Source: Microvirga sp. SRT01
GTDB taxonomy: Bacteria > Pseudomonadota > Alphaproteobacteria > Sphingomonadales > Sphingomonadaceae
Reading direction: 5' to 3'
DNA length: 64,000 nt
Assembly (NCBI GenBank): GCA_018139225.1
Contig: JAGSNX010000003.1
Coordinates: forward strand, 558,001 to 622,000
A program made the translations under genes and the position numbers. Shown here piece by piece: positions 38,043 through 47,139 of the stretch (position 1 is the stretch's first letter; each line of letters starts with the position of its first letter). The notes under the pieces were generated by a model that saw only the letters and a list, made by a program, of their open reading frames with translations, made no database searches and had not been told where the DNA came from.

Positions 38043-38867
38043 CTACTTCGCCTTGACGAACCGCAGCGTCATGCGGTCGCTTTCGCCGATCGCGACGTAT
38101 CTGGCGCGGTCGGTGTCGCCCAGCCGCAGCGTCGGCGGCAGCGTCCACACGCCGTCCGGCCAGGCATGCGTATCGCGCGGGTTGGCGTTGACCTTGCTCT
38201 CGCCGGCCAGCCTGAAGCCCGCATCCTGTGCCAGCTTCACGATCGTCGACCGCTTCAGATAGCCGCTCTTCATCTCCGCCGCCGAGTCCATGCCCTCTGG
38301 CAGGCGGTGGTCGACCACGCCCAGCGTGCCGCCGGGCTTCAGCATGCGGTGGAACGCCTTGAACGCGTTCGGTGCGGCCTGTCCGCCCTGCATGATCAAA
38401 TTGTGGACGTTTCGGAACGTCAGCACGGTGTCGACCGATCCGTCCGGCACGGTCGACGTTCCAGCGGCCACGTCCAGCGCCGCTGCCGTCGCGCCCTTGT
38501 ACCGGGTACCGCCGCCGGCGAGCAGCTTCGTCAGCCCCTCCTGCCCCTTCTGGCCGGTGAGGCCGATATAGTGGCCGCGCGCCGACAGCATGGGTGCGAG
38601 GATTTCGGTGTACCAGCCGCCACCCGGCTGGAACTCGACCACGGTCTGGCCCGGAGTGACACCGAAGAACGCCAGCGTCTGCGCCGGGTGGCGGTATTTG
38701 TCGCGGGCGCGGTTGGCGGCGCTGCGCTCCGGCGCGGCGATCGCGGCCATCATCGCGGGATCGGTGCGCTTCGCCACCGCCTGCGCGCCCAGCGGCGTCG
38801 TTCCGGCGACCAGCAAGCCACCCATTCCCGCAACGGCAAATGCCGCCAGACCGTGCTTCAGCATCAT
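38043..38867 (-). CDS. Class I SAM-dependent methyltransferase with an export signal
   Basis: This 274-residue protein begins with a typical signal peptide (LKHGLAAFAVAGMGGLLVAG, cleavage near LGAQA). The rest is a Rossmann methyltransferase fold, with motif I in VVEFQPGGGWYTEIL and the post-I acidic region in GHYIGLTG. It looks like the group of predicted methyltransferases common in sphingomonads and xanthomonads (COG4798-like). How a periplasmic enzyme would get S-adenosylmethionine is unclear. The start is one of two adjacent ATGs (38867 or 38864) behind GGGAGAG. It is divergent from yghU. Confidence 0.8.
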   Translation of the reverse strand: MMLKHGLAAFAVAGMGGLLVAGTTPLGAQAVAKRTDPAMMAAIAAPERSAANRARDKYRHPAQTLAFFGVTPGQTVVEFQPGGGWYTEILAPMLSARGHYIGLTGQKGQEGLTKLLAGGGTRYKGATAAALDVAAGTSTVPDGSVDTVLTFRNVHNLIMQGGQAAPNAFKAFHRMLKPGGTLGVVDHRLPEGMDSAAEMKSGYLKRSTIVKLAQDAGFRLAGESKVNANPRDTHAWPDGVWTLPPTLRLGDTDRARYVAIGESDRMTLRFVKAK

Positions 38868-38946
38868 TCTCTCCCGCCGCTTCCTTGAGGGCGGGGGTGG
38901 TGGACCATAGATTACGCCCGGTCGCAACTGTTGCGAAGGAGCCCCA

Positions 38947-39798
38947 ATGACGGATACCAGCTACGAGCCGCCCAAGGTCTGGACCTGGAACCGCGAGGCC
39001 GGTGGCCGCTTCGCCAGCATCAACCGTCCGATCGCGGGGCCAACGCACGACAAGGACCTGCCCGTCGGCAAACATCCGCTGCAATTATACTCGCTCGCCA
39101 CGCCAAACGGTCAGAAGGCGACGATCCTGCTGGAGGAATTGCTGGAGGCGGGCCACACCGGCGCGGAGTACGACGCGTGGCTGATCCGCATCATGGATGG
39201 CGACCAGTTCGGCAGCGGCTTCGTCTCCGCCAATCCCAATTCCAAGATCCCGGCGCTGGTCGATCATAGCGGCGAGAAGCCGGTGCGCGTCTTCGAGTCC
39301 GGATCGATCCTCGTCTACCTCGCGGAGAAGTTCGGCGCGTTTCTGCCCGCGGACCGCGCCGCCCGTGCGGAGACGCTGTCGTGGCTGTTCTGGCAGATGG
39401 GGGCCGGGCCGCTGCTGGGCGGCGGCTTCGGGCATTTCTACGCCTATGCGCCGGTGAAAATCGAATATGCGATCGACCGCTATGCGATGGAGGTGAAGCG
39501 CCAGCTCGACGTGCTGAACCGCCGGCTCGGCGAGGTGCCGTACGTCGCGGGCGACGAGTACACGATCGCCGATATCGCGATCTGGCCGTGGTACGGGGCG
39601 CTGGTGCAGAACAAGGTCTACGAGGCGGCGGAGTTCCTGTCGGCGCACGAATACGGCAACGTCGTCGCCTGGGCCGAGCGCATCGGGGAACGGCCGGCGG
39701 TGAAGCGAGGGCGGATCGTCAACCGAATCATGGGCGATCCCGCGGAACAGCTCCACGAACGCCACGACGCGAGCGATTTCGAGGGCAAGCTGGCCTGA
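38947..39798 (+). CDS. yghU: Glutathione-dependent disulfide-bond oxidoreductase, GST family
   Basis: This 283-residue protein is a Nu-class glutathione transferase with thioredoxin-like N-domain (about 45-130; TPNGQKATILLEEL, ESGSILVYLAEKFG) and helical C-domain (about 140-255; YTIADIAIWPWYG). The N-terminal extension TYEPPKVWTW-like (YEPPKVWTWN) is a hallmark of YghU/YfcG proteins. These reduce disulfides and organic peroxides with glutathione. AAGGAG precedes the ATG. Confidence 0.92.
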   Translation: MTDTSYEPPKVWTWNREAGGRFASINRPIAGPTHDKDLPVGKHPLQLYSLATPNGQKATILLEELLEAGHTGAEYDAWLIRIMDGDQFGSGFVSANPNSKIPALVDHSGEKPVRVFESGSILVYLAEKFGAFLPADRAARAETLSWLFWQMGAGPLLGGGFGHFYAYAPVKIEYAIDRYAMEVKRQLDVLNRRLGEVPYVAGDEYTIADIAIWPWYGALVQNKVYEAAEFLSAHEYGNVVAWAERIGERPAVKRGRIVNRIMGDPAEQLHERHDASDFEGKLA

Positions 39799-39808
39799 TT
39801 CGAATCTT

Positions 39809-39923
39809 TCCCGGCACGGGGAGGGGGACCAGCGAAGCTGGTGGAGGGGCAGCCGCGGGCCTGTCGCTTGTGGCCGCCCCTCCGTCACGCCTGCGGCGCG
39901 CCACCTGCCCGCGCCGGGAGGAT
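39809..39923. repeat. GC-rich imperfect palindromic region
   Basis: The sequence begins cccggcacggggaggggg and ends ccgcgccgggagga, with arms such as accagcgaagctggt between. It occupies most of the 198-base gap upstream of the TonB-like gene. It is a different family from the CCCCTCCCC repeats. Confidence 0.55.
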
Positions 39924-39996
39924 TGAGCGTCGGTCCGCATCCCTCGGCACCCAACCCCATTGCGACCGCGTTCGCCACATCCTAGGGCGATCGGCG

Positions 39997-40740
39997 ATGG
40001 CATCGGGTTACCGCGTCTCGCCCGGTCGGCGTCGGCCCGCCTCGCTGATCCTGGCGCTGGTGGCGCATGTCCTCATCATCCTCGCGCTGTTCTGGGCCGC
40101 GCCGAAGCCGCCGCCGCTGCGAGAGGTCGATCCCGATCCCAAGACCTTCAGCCTCTATCCCGCGCCCAACGATGTGACGCGGCCCACCCCCCAGAAGAGC
40201 GTCGCGCGGTCCACCAGCGCCGCGCGCAAGGCGCCTGCAGCGGCTCCGGTCGGCCCGGCCGTAGTACCGCCACCGCCGCCGATCCCGGCCCCCGTGCCGC
40301 TGAAGATGCTGCCCGGAGGCATGGAGCTGTTCGACGCCGCCGACATCGGCAAGATGGGCGACAAGGGGGATACCGGCACCGAAACCGCAGGAACCGGCAA
40401 GGGCAGCGGCAAGGTCTATGGCCCCGGCGACGGGCCGGGCGGCGAGCAATTGTACGACGTCGACTGGTACCGCCGGCCGACCCAGGCCGAGCTCGACGGC
40501 TATCTGCCCAACGGCGCGCCGGCGGGCAGCTATGCAATCATCGCCTGTCGCATGATCGAGGATTACCACGTCGAGAATTGCCGCCAGGTGGCCGAGTCTC
40601 CGGTCGGCTCGGGCTTGGCGCGGGCGATGCGGCTGGCGGCGTGGCAATTCCGCGTGCTGCCCCCGCGCGAGGGTAACCGCAAGATCCTGGGCGGCTGGGT
40701 CCGGATCAAGATCAGCTTTGGTGAGCTGCCGATGAAGTAG
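39997..40740 (+). CDS. TonB-like energy transducer
   Basis: This 247-residue protein has one N-terminal membrane helix (about 17-34), a Pro/Ala-rich periplasmic linker (about 35-110), a Gly-rich stretch, and a C-terminal domain with TonB-like AMRLAAWQFRVLPP. It would transmit proton-motive force to outer-membrane receptors. The ATG at 39997 begins the basic-plus-helix topology. It lies directly upstream of a TonB-dependent receptor gene, separated by a regulatory region. The C-terminal domain is divergent, so TonB function is likely but not certain. Confidence 0.72.
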   Translation: MASGYRVSPGRRRPASLILALVAHVLIILALFWAAPKPPPLREVDPDPKTFSLYPAPNDVTRPTPQKSVARSTSAARKAPAAAPVGPAVVPPPPPIPAPVPLKMLPGGMELFDAADIGKMGDKGDTGTETAGTGKGSGKVYGPGDGPGGEQLYDVDWYRRPTQAELDGYLPNGAPAGSYAIIACRMIEDYHVENCRQVAESPVGSGLARAMRLAAWQFRVLPPREGNRKILGGWVRIKISFGELPMK

Positions 40741-40743
40741 GGC

Positions 40744-40781
40744 GTCACGCATCCGTCACGGATGCGTCACGACCCGGTCAC
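40744..40781 (+). promoter_or_regulatory. Pho-box-like array: four GTCAC repeats at 11-bp spacing
   Basis: GTCAC occurs at 40744, 40755, 40766 and 40777, each exactly 11 bases apart. PhoB binds direct repeats of CTGTCAT-type heptamers at 11-bp periods, whose core is (T/C)GTCA. Four repeats would bind two PhoB dimers. The array also contains a perfect palindrome CGCATCCG-TCA-CGGATGCG (40748-40766). It lies 58 bases before the receptor start. Confidence 0.6.
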
Positions 40782-40838
40782 CGGATGGGAACATGGCCCC
40801 GCTCACCGGGAAGCATATCCGTCCAAGGGGCCAAGACC

Positions 40839-43223
40839 ATGATCGCCAAGTTTCTGATGCTCGCGGGCGTCGCGCCTGCGGCGTTGTTCGCGCAGGCTGC
40901 CGTTGCACAGGAGATGTCCGTGCAGGCTGCCGCTGCGGTTCCTGCCGCCACCGACACGTCGCCGGCCGTTCGAGCGCCCGACGATCAGGCCACTCCCGAT
41001 CAGGCGGGCGGCGACATCGTCGTGCTCGGCTTCGGCCAGAGCCGTCAGGTCCAGACCGTCACCGCCAGCGATCTCGAGCGGCTGACGCCCGGCACGTCGC
41101 CGCTGAAGGCGATCGCCAAGCTGCCCGGCGTCAACTTCCAGTCGTCGGACGCGTTCGGCGCGTATGAATGGTCGACGCGGATCAGCCTGCGCGGGTTCAA
41201 CCAGAACCAGCTCGGCTTCACGCTGGATGGCGTGCCGCTGGGCGACATGAGCTACGGCAACGTCAACGGCCTGCACGTCAGCCGCGCGATCATCTCCGAA
41301 AACCTTGCCAGCACCACGGTCGCGCAGGGCGCCGGCTCGATCGGCACCGCGTCGACCAGCAACCTCGGCGGCACGCTCCAGTTCGTCAGTCGCACGCCGT
41401 CCAACGCGTTCGATATCGTCGGTTCCGGCACGTACGGCAGCGACGACACCTATCGCGCCTTCGTCCGCGTCGATTCGGGCGACCTCGGCGACGGGCTGAA
41501 GGGGTATCTGAGCTATGGTTTTCTTCAGACCGACAAGTGGAAGGGATACGGCAACCAGCGCCAGCACCAGGCGAACGGCAAGGTCGTCAAGGACATCGCC
41601 GGGCTGGGCAGCATCACCGCCTTCCTGAACTTCTCCGACCGGCGCGAGACCGATTATCAGGATCTGAGCCTCGACATCATCCGTCGTCGCGGCCTGAACA
41701 ACGACAATATCGGCGACAATTACCCGCTCGCGCTGCAACTCGGGCAGATCTACGCCAACCAGACCGTGCGCGCCGGCAGCGGTGCCGCGCCCTTGCCCTA
41801 CCCGTCGGCGGGACTCGCGTTCCCGTCGGGGATCGGCACGATCGACGACGTGTATTACGATGCGGGCGGCCTGCGCCGCGACTGGCTGGGCGGCGTGACC
41901 TTCGACGCGAAGCTGTCGCCGGAATTGTCGGTCGTCTCGACCAGCTATTATCACAAGAATAAGGGGCAGGGGTCGTGGATCACGCCCTATGTCGGCACCC
42001 CCGCGGGCGCGCCGGACGGCAATGGCGGCACGCTCACCACGGCATCGCCGCTGTCGTTCCGCACCACCGAATACGGCATCGACCGCGCCGGCAACCTGAC
42101 CCGCTTCGCGTACGAGACGGGAGCCAACCGGCTGGAGCTGGGCGGCTGGGTCGAAAGCAACACGTTCGTGCAGGCGCGCCGCTTCTACGGCATGACCAGC
42201 GCCGCGACGCCCAATCGCGAGACGCTCGAATTCCAGAAGGACCCGTTCGCCACCCAGTGGGACGGCAAGTACGACACCTTCACGTTGCAATATTACATCG
42301 CCGATACGCTGACGCTGGGCGACCTGACGTTGAACGGCGGGTGGAAGGGGATGCGCGTCCAGAACCGCGCGAACCTGACGACCGGTACGCTGGTCGCGGG
42401 TGAGATCCAGTCGAAGGACTGGTTCCTGCCTCAGGTCGGCGCGGTGTTCCGCCTGGGCGGCGGTGCGGAGGTGTTCGCGAGCTACACGGAGAACATGCGC
42501 GCGTTCGTGTCGTCCGCGACGACGGGGCCGTTCGCGATCACGCAGGTCGGGTTCAACGCGATCCGCACGACGCTGAAGCCCGAGACGTCGAAGACCGCGG
42601 AGGGTGGCGTGCGCCTGCGCACCGGCGGGCTGCAATTGTCGGCGGTCGGCTATTATGTCGACTTCTCCGACCGGCTGCTGACCTTCGCCAACGGGGCTGG
42701 GATCATCGGCAACCCGCCCACGCTGAACAATGCGGGCAGCGTCGAAAGCTATGGCGCGGAACTGTCCGCTTATTACCGGATCGCCGGCGGCTTTTCCGCC
42801 TTCGCCAGCTATTCGTACAACAAGGCGACGTATCAGGACGATGTCCGCAACGTCGCCGGCGCGGTGCTGACCGCGACCGAGGGCAAGACCGTGGTCGACA
42901 CGCCGGAGCATATGGCGAAGGGCGAACTGGTGTTCGACAATGGCAGCTTCTTCGCGCGCGCCGGTGCGGATTACATGTCGAAGCGGTACTTCACCTACCT
43001 GAACGATCAGTCGGTCGGTGCGCGCGTGCTGGTCGATGCCAGCATCGGCTATCGCTTCCCCGCGCTGGGTGGGCTGGCGATCGAGGGCAGCGTGACCAAC
43101 CTGACCGACAAGGAGTATATCTCCACGGTCGGCTCCAACGGGTACGGGGCGAGCGGCGACAACCAGACGCTGCTGGCGGGTGCGCCGCGCCAGTTCTTCG
43201 TCTCCCTACGCAAGGGGTTCTGA
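40839..43223 (+). CDS. TonB-dependent outer-membrane receptor
   Basis: This 794-residue protein has a signal peptide (ending near AVAQE), a TonB-box-like DIVVLGF, a plug domain (about 60-175; LPGVNFQSSDAFGAYEW, ISLRGFNQNQLGFTLDGVPLG) and a 22-strand barrel ending with the terminal aromatic residue in SLRKGF. It imports a ligand too large for porins. The phosphodiesterase gene begins two bases after its stop, and the upstream Pho-box-like repeats suggest a phosphorus-containing ligand. The start is the ATG at 40839, giving the signal peptide. Confidence 0.92.
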   Translation: MIAKFLMLAGVAPAALFAQAAVAQEMSVQAAAAVPAATDTSPAVRAPDDQATPDQAGGDIVVLGFGQSRQVQTVTASDLERLTPGTSPLKAIAKLPGVNFQSSDAFGAYEWSTRISLRGFNQNQLGFTLDGVPLGDMSYGNVNGLHVSRAIISENLASTTVAQGAGSIGTASTSNLGGTLQFVSRTPSNAFDIVGSGTYGSDDTYRAFVRVDSGDLGDGLKGYLSYGFLQTDKWKGYGNQRQHQANGKVVKDIAGLGSITAFLNFSDRRETDYQDLSLDIIRRRGLNNDNIGDNYPLALQLGQIYANQTVRAGSGAAPLPYPSAGLAFPSGIGTIDDVYYDAGGLRRDWLGGVTFDAKLSPELSVVSTSYYHKNKGQGSWITPYVGTPAGAPDGNGGTLTTASPLSFRTTEYGIDRAGNLTRFAYETGANRLELGGWVESNTFVQARRFYGMTSAATPNRETLEFQKDPFATQWDGKYDTFTLQYYIADTLTLGDLTLNGGWKGMRVQNRANLTTGTLVAGEIQSKDWFLPQVGAVFRLGGGAEVFASYTENMRAFVSSATTGPFAITQVGFNAIRTTLKPETSKTAEGGVRLRTGGLQLSAVGYYVDFSDRLLTFANGAGIIGNPPTLNNAGSVESYGAELSAYYRIAGGFSAFASYSYNKATYQDDVRNVAGAVLTATEGKTVVDTPEHMAKGELVFDNGSFFARAGADYMSKRYFTYLNDQSVGARVLVDASIGYRFPALGGLAIEGSVTNLTDKEYISTVGSNGYGASGDNQTLLAGAPRQFFVSLRKGF

Positions 43224-43225
43224 CG

Positions 43226-44548
43226 ATGCTGCGGCGTCTCCTGTTCGTGGCGGCGGCGCTGCTGACGACCGGCGAGGCTTCGGCCTCGTCGGTGCTGCTG
43301 ATCTCGCTCGACGGTTTGCGCTCCGCCGACGTGGCGCAGGCGAAGGCGCGAGGTATGAAATTGCCCGCGCTGACCGCGCTCGCGGCGGAGGGTGCGTCGG
43401 CGGAGGGGGTGATCGGCGTGCTGCCGACGCTGACCTATCCCAGCCACACCACGCTCGTCACCGGCGTCTCGCCCGCGAAGCACGGCGTGTCGAACAACCT
43501 GACCTTCGATCCCGACGCGAAGAACCAGACCGGCTGGTACTGGTATGCCAGCGACGTGCGCGTGCCGACGCTGTGGGCGGCGGCGCATGCGAAGGGGCTG
43601 ACGACCGCCAACGTTCACTGGCCGGTCACGGTCGGTGCGCCCGGTATCGACGCGAACCTGCCGCAGATCTGGCGCACCGGCACCGCCGACGATCCCAAGC
43701 TGCTCGCGGCGCTGGCGACGCCGGGGCTGTTGCCCGAACTGGAGAAGGCGGTTGGCACGTCCTATGCGCAGGGCATCGACGAAAGCGTCGAGGGGGACGC
43801 CAACCGCGTCCGCTTCGCCGCCGCGCTGATCGCGGCGCGCAAGCCAGCCTTCACCACCGTCTACCTCGCCGGGATCGACCACGAGGAACATCGCAGTGGC
43901 CCCGGCTCTGCTGCTGCCAATGCCGCGATTGAACAGACCGATAAGCTGGTCGGCCAACTCGTCGCCGCGGCGCGCAAGGCGATGCCGGACGTGACGATCG
44001 TGCTGGTGTCCGATCACGGGTTCCAGCCGATCGCGACCGACATCAACCTGTTCAAGCCGTTCCTCGACGCCGGGCTGATCACGCTCGGTGCGGACGGAAA
44101 GCCGACCGCATGGGAGGCGATGCCCTGGCTCGCGGGCGGCACCGCAGCGGTACGGCTGGCGCGACCGGACGACGCCGCGCTGGTGGCGAAGGTCGCGGGC
44201 GTGCTGGCGAAGACGGCGGCGGATTCCGCCTACCACATCGCCGCGGTCATGGATCGCAGCGCGGTGGCGAAGGCGGGCGGCGCGAGCGAGGCGAGTTTCT
44301 TCGTCGCGCTCCAGCCCGGCTACGAGACGGGGCGCGATCCGGCCGCGCCGATTGTAAGGCCTGCCGCATACAAGGGCATGCACGGCTATGTCCCGAGCGA
44401 TCCGGCGATGCGGTCGACGCTGATCGTGGCGGGGCCGGGGATCCGGCACGGTGGCCTGGGCGTGGTCGACATGCGCGCCATCGCACCGTCGATCGCGCGG
44501 GTGCTGGGCGTGACCCTGCCGGACGCGGAGGTGAAGCCGGTGTTTTGA
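43226..44548 (+). CDS. Periplasmic nucleotide pyrophosphatase/phosphodiesterase (NPP, alkaline phosphatase superfamily)
   Basis: This 440-residue protein has a signal peptide (about 1-20). The two-zinc site is complete: Asp29, nucleophile Thr70 (PTLTYPSH), Asp218, His222, Asp263, His264 (SDHGF) and His386 (GMHGYVP). NPP enzymes cleave phosphodiester or pyrophosphate bonds, releasing nucleotides or phosphate. It shares an operon with the receptor, so imported organophosphates are likely substrates. Confidence 0.9.
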   Translation: MLRRLLFVAAALLTTGEASASSVLLISLDGLRSADVAQAKARGMKLPALTALAAEGASAEGVIGVLPTLTYPSHTTLVTGVSPAKHGVSNNLTFDPDAKNQTGWYWYASDVRVPTLWAAAHAKGLTTANVHWPVTVGAPGIDANLPQIWRTGTADDPKLLAALATPGLLPELEKAVGTSYAQGIDESVEGDANRVRFAAALIAARKPAFTTVYLAGIDHEEHRSGPGSAAANAAIEQTDKLVGQLVAAARKAMPDVTIVLVSDHGFQPIATDINLFKPFLDAGLITLGADGKPTAWEAMPWLAGGTAAVRLARPDDAALVAKVAGVLAKTAADSAYHIAAVMDRSAVAKAGGASEASFFVALQPGYETGRDPAAPIVRPAAYKGMHGYVPSDPAMRSTLIVAGPGIRHGGLGVVDMRAIAPSIARVLGVTLPDAEVKPVF

Positions 44549-44563
44549 GGGGGCTGCCTGCTG

Positions 44564-44647
44564 CCGTCATTGCGAGTGCAGCGAAGCAATCCCGTCCGGC
44601 GCTCGCGGCTCTGGATTGCCGCGTCGCTCCGCTCCTCGCAATGACGG
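44564..44647. repeat. Palindromic element, CCGTCATTGCGAG family
   Basis: Arms CCGTCATTGCGAG (44564-44576) and CTCGCAATGACGG (44635-44647) are perfect over 13 bases. Inner arms gcaatcc/ggattgc also pair. A shortened copy is at 58906-58937. Confidence 0.85.
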
Positions 44648-44703
44648 GTTGGGGTGTGGGTCGGCATGCTCGCGTCACGCGGTATGTTCTCATTACCGCA
44701 CCG

Positions 44704-44788
44704 CCCCGGCGAAGGCCGGGGTCCAGTATCGGCGAAGTTGGAGAGACTCACGGCCTTGGCGGCAACTGGACCCCGGCCTTCGCCGGGG
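44704..44788. repeat. Palindromic element with 24-bp perfect arms
   Basis: Arms at 44704-44727 (beginning CCCCGGCGAAGGCC) and 44765-44788 are exact reverse complements over 24 bases with a 37-base centre. It is related to the next element by the core GCGAAGGC. Confidence 0.85.
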
Positions 44789-44845
44789 TGGATCATAGAG
44801 GGGGCTGAGCGGATACGCGGTTGCGCTGTCAGACATCCGTGCTCT

Positions 44846-44918
44846 CGCGAAGGCGGGAGCTCACCGCTTGGTTCCGCAGGCGTAGACCCGTCCGGCTCAC
44901 TGGGTCCCCGCCTTCGCG
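44846..44918. repeat. Palindromic element, CGCGAAGGCGGG family
   Basis: Arms CGCGAAGGCGGG (44846-44857) and CCCGCCTTCGCG (44907-44918) are perfect over 12 bases. The right side tgggtccccgccttcgcgggga matches the repeat at 1771-1796. Confidence 0.8.
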
Positions 44919-44988
44919 GGGACACGACGGGTTGGGCTATCGCGGGATGCCCGGCATGCCGACCGCCGGCTTCAAGTGGCCTCGTCCC

Positions 44989-45798
44989 CTATCGCGTCGC
45001 GCGGGCGATCGCGGCGAGGGCGACCGGGCGCATCGCCGCGTAGCCGGCCTCGGTCGGATGCACGCCGTCGCTGGCAAGCCCCGGCTTCATCGCGCCGGCC
45101 GTGGTCGCGAGGACGGGGTGATAGTCGACCCACTGAAATCCGTTCGCCGCCGCATACCCCTTCGCCCACGCGTTGATCGCGGCGATCTGCGGCGTGGGTT
45201 GCTTGTCCTTCGCCCAGGGGAATGCGGCGGCGGGGGGGACGGAGGCGATGACGACGCGGATGCCGTTCGCCTTGGCCAGTTCGGCCATGCTGCGGATGTT
45301 GCCGGTGACGGTCGCCATCGTCGCGGCGCCGGTGTTGCCCGCGATGTCGTTGGTGCCGGCCATGATGTGCACCGCTTTCGGGTGAAGGTCGATCACATCC
45401 TGCCGAAAGCGGACCAGCATCTGCGGTGTCGTCTGCCCGCCGATGCCGCGTCCGACGACGCCGTTCTGGAACAACGCCGGGTCCTTCTGCGCCCAACCCT
45501 CGGTGATCGAATCACCGAGGAACACGATCCGCACCGGCGTCTTCGCCGCGATCAGGCGCGCGTCGTCGGCGGCGTAGCGGCACAGACCGCCGAAATCGCG
45601 CGTCGCGAGGTGCAGCCGCCACGCCGCCTTGGTCTTGTCGTCGATCGGCGCGGGGTGGAACACGCAGGGTTTCTCGACGATGCCGACCGGATCGGCGGCA
45701 TAGTCGTCGTCCGGCACCACCACCTGCGCGCAGAGCGGCGACATCAGCGGCATGCCCAGCATGAGCAGCAGGGCGGCGACACGGCGACGAAACATCAT
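44989..45798 (-). CDS. SGNH/GDSL-family esterase, secreted
   Basis: This 269-residue protein has a signal peptide (first 24 residues, cleavage near LCAQ). SGNH blocks: GDSITEGW with Ser97 (block I), GRGIGGQTT (block II), AGTNDIAGN (block III) and SDGVHPTEAGY with the Asp/His pair (block V). This set is typical of platelet-activating-factor-acetylhydrolase-like carbohydrate acetylesterases. It probably removes acyl or acetyl groups from sugars in the periplasm. Confidence 0.87.
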   Translation of the reverse strand: MMFRRRVAALLLMLGMPLMSPLCAQVVVPDDDYAADPVGIVEKPCVFHPAPIDDKTKAAWRLHLATRDFGGLCRYAADDARLIAAKTPVRIVFLGDSITEGWAQKDPALFQNGVVGRGIGGQTTPQMLVRFRQDVIDLHPKAVHIMAGTNDIAGNTGAATMATVTGNIRSMAELAKANGIRVVIASVPPAAAFPWAKDKQPTPQIAAINAWAKGYAAANGFQWVDYHPVLATTAGAMKPGLASDGVHPTEAGYAAMRPVALAAIARATR

Positions 45799-45834
45799 GC
45801 TCTCCTCGTGTATCAGTTTTCCGGCCGGTAAATC

Positions 45835-47139
45835 TCAGTTTTCAGGTCGGTTCAGGCGCAACCGCAGCGCGACCGAGCGGGCGTGCGCGGGCAGCCCCTC
45901 CGCCTCCGCCAGCGCCACCGTCGCAGGGCCGAGTTCCGCGAGCGCACTCTCGTCCAGCCCCAGGAAGCTGGTGCGCTTCATGAAGTCCAGCACCGACAGC
46001 CCGCTCGCGAAGCGCGCGCGGCGGCCGGTCGGCAATACGTGGTTCGGCCCCGCGACGTAATCACCGATCGCCTCCGGCGTGTGGCGACCGAGGAATACCG
46101 ATCCGGCATGGCGCACGCGGTCGAACAGCGCCTGCGGATCGTCGACCGCCAGTTGCAGATGCTCGGGTGCCAGGCGATCGACCAGCGGCAGCGCCTCGTC
46201 CAGATCGCGGACCACGATGATCGCGCCGTTCGCCTCCCACGCAGTCCGCGCCACGATTTCGGTCACCAGTGTCGTCAGTTGCGCCTCGACCGCAGCGGCG
46301 ACGCGGTCGGCGAAGGCGGCGTCGTCGGTGAACAGGATCGACTGCGTCGTCACGTCATGTTCGGCCTGGCTGAGCAGGTCGGCGGCGATCCACTCCGGGT
46401 CGTTCGCATCATCGGCGACGACGACGATTTCAGAAGGACCGGCGACCATGTCGATGCCGACAACACCGTAGAGCTGGCGCTTGGCCTCCGCGACCCAGGC
46501 GTTGCCGGGACCGGTCACCACGTCCACCGGCGCGATCGGTCCCGCGCCGTAGGCGAGCGCGGCGACGCCCTGCGCACCGCCGACGCGGAACACCTCGTCC
46601 ACGCCCGACAGGTGCGCGGCGGCGAGGACCAGCGGATTGACCTCTCCGTTCGGGGTCGGAGTGACCATCGCCAGCCGCTTGACGCCCGCGACCTTGGCCG
46701 GGATCGCATTCATCAGCAGCGACGACGGATAGGCCGCGCGTCCTCCCGGCACGTACAGCCCCGCAGCATCGACGGGCGACCAGCGCGCACCGAGCCGGAC
46801 GCCGACCGCATCGACATAGTCGCTGTCCACCGGCCGCTGACGCTCGTGATAGGCGCGGATGCGCGCGGCGGCGAGGTCGAGCGCGGCACGCAGGCCCGGC
46901 TCCAGCCCCTCATAGGCCGCGGCGCAGGTCGCGGCGTCGATCCGCCAGCCGGTTTGCGCCAGATCGTGACGGTCGAATTGCAGCGTCAACGCGGCGACGG
47001 CGTCCGCCCCCTCCGCCTTCACGCGCGCCAGCATCGCGGTCACGTCGCGGGTCACGTCGGCGGCGGACTCGCGCCGCCCCTCGACCAGGGCGTCGAACGC
47101 CTCCGCGAAGCCGGGTTCGGTCGTGTCGAGCCGGATCAT
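45835..47139 (-). CDS. hisD: Histidinol dehydrogenase
   Basis: This 434-residue zinc enzyme catalyses the last two steps of histidine biosynthesis, oxidising histidinol to histidine with NAD. Motifs: [41 protein letters not shown] and the zinc-region [13 protein letters not shown]. The length is normal. It starts at ATG 47139, overlapping the hisG stop (ATGA). The last codons are partly duplicated just downstream (45814-45828). Confidence 0.97.
   Translation of the reverse strand: MIRLDTTEPGFAEAFDALVEGRRESAADVTRDVTAMLARVKAEGADAVAALTLQFDRHDLAQTGWRIDAATCAAAYEGLEPGLRAALDLAAARIRAYHERQRPVDSDYVDAVGVRLGARWSPVDAAGLYVPGGRAAYPSSLLMNAIPAKVAGVKRLAMVTPTPNGEVNPLVLAAAHLSGVDEVFRVGGAQGVAALAYGAGPIAPVDVVTGPGNAWVAEAKRQLYGVVGIDMVAGPSEIVVVADDANDPEWIAADLLSQAEHDVTTQSILFTDDAAFADRVAAAVEAQLTTLVTEIVARTAWEANGAIIVVRDLDEALPLVDRLAPEHLQLAVDDPQALFDRVRHAGSVFLGRHTPEAIGDYVAGPNHVLPTGRRARFASGLSVLDFMKRTSFLGLDESALAELGPATVALAEAEGLPAHARSVALRLRLNRPEN

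Larger units (their letters stand above)
44549..44988. other. 440-base gap filled by three different repeat elements
   Basis: Three unrelated palindromic elements lie one after another (44564-44647, 44704-44788, 44846-44918) between convergent genes. I see no gene; the open frames here only follow the repeats. Confidence 0.7.
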
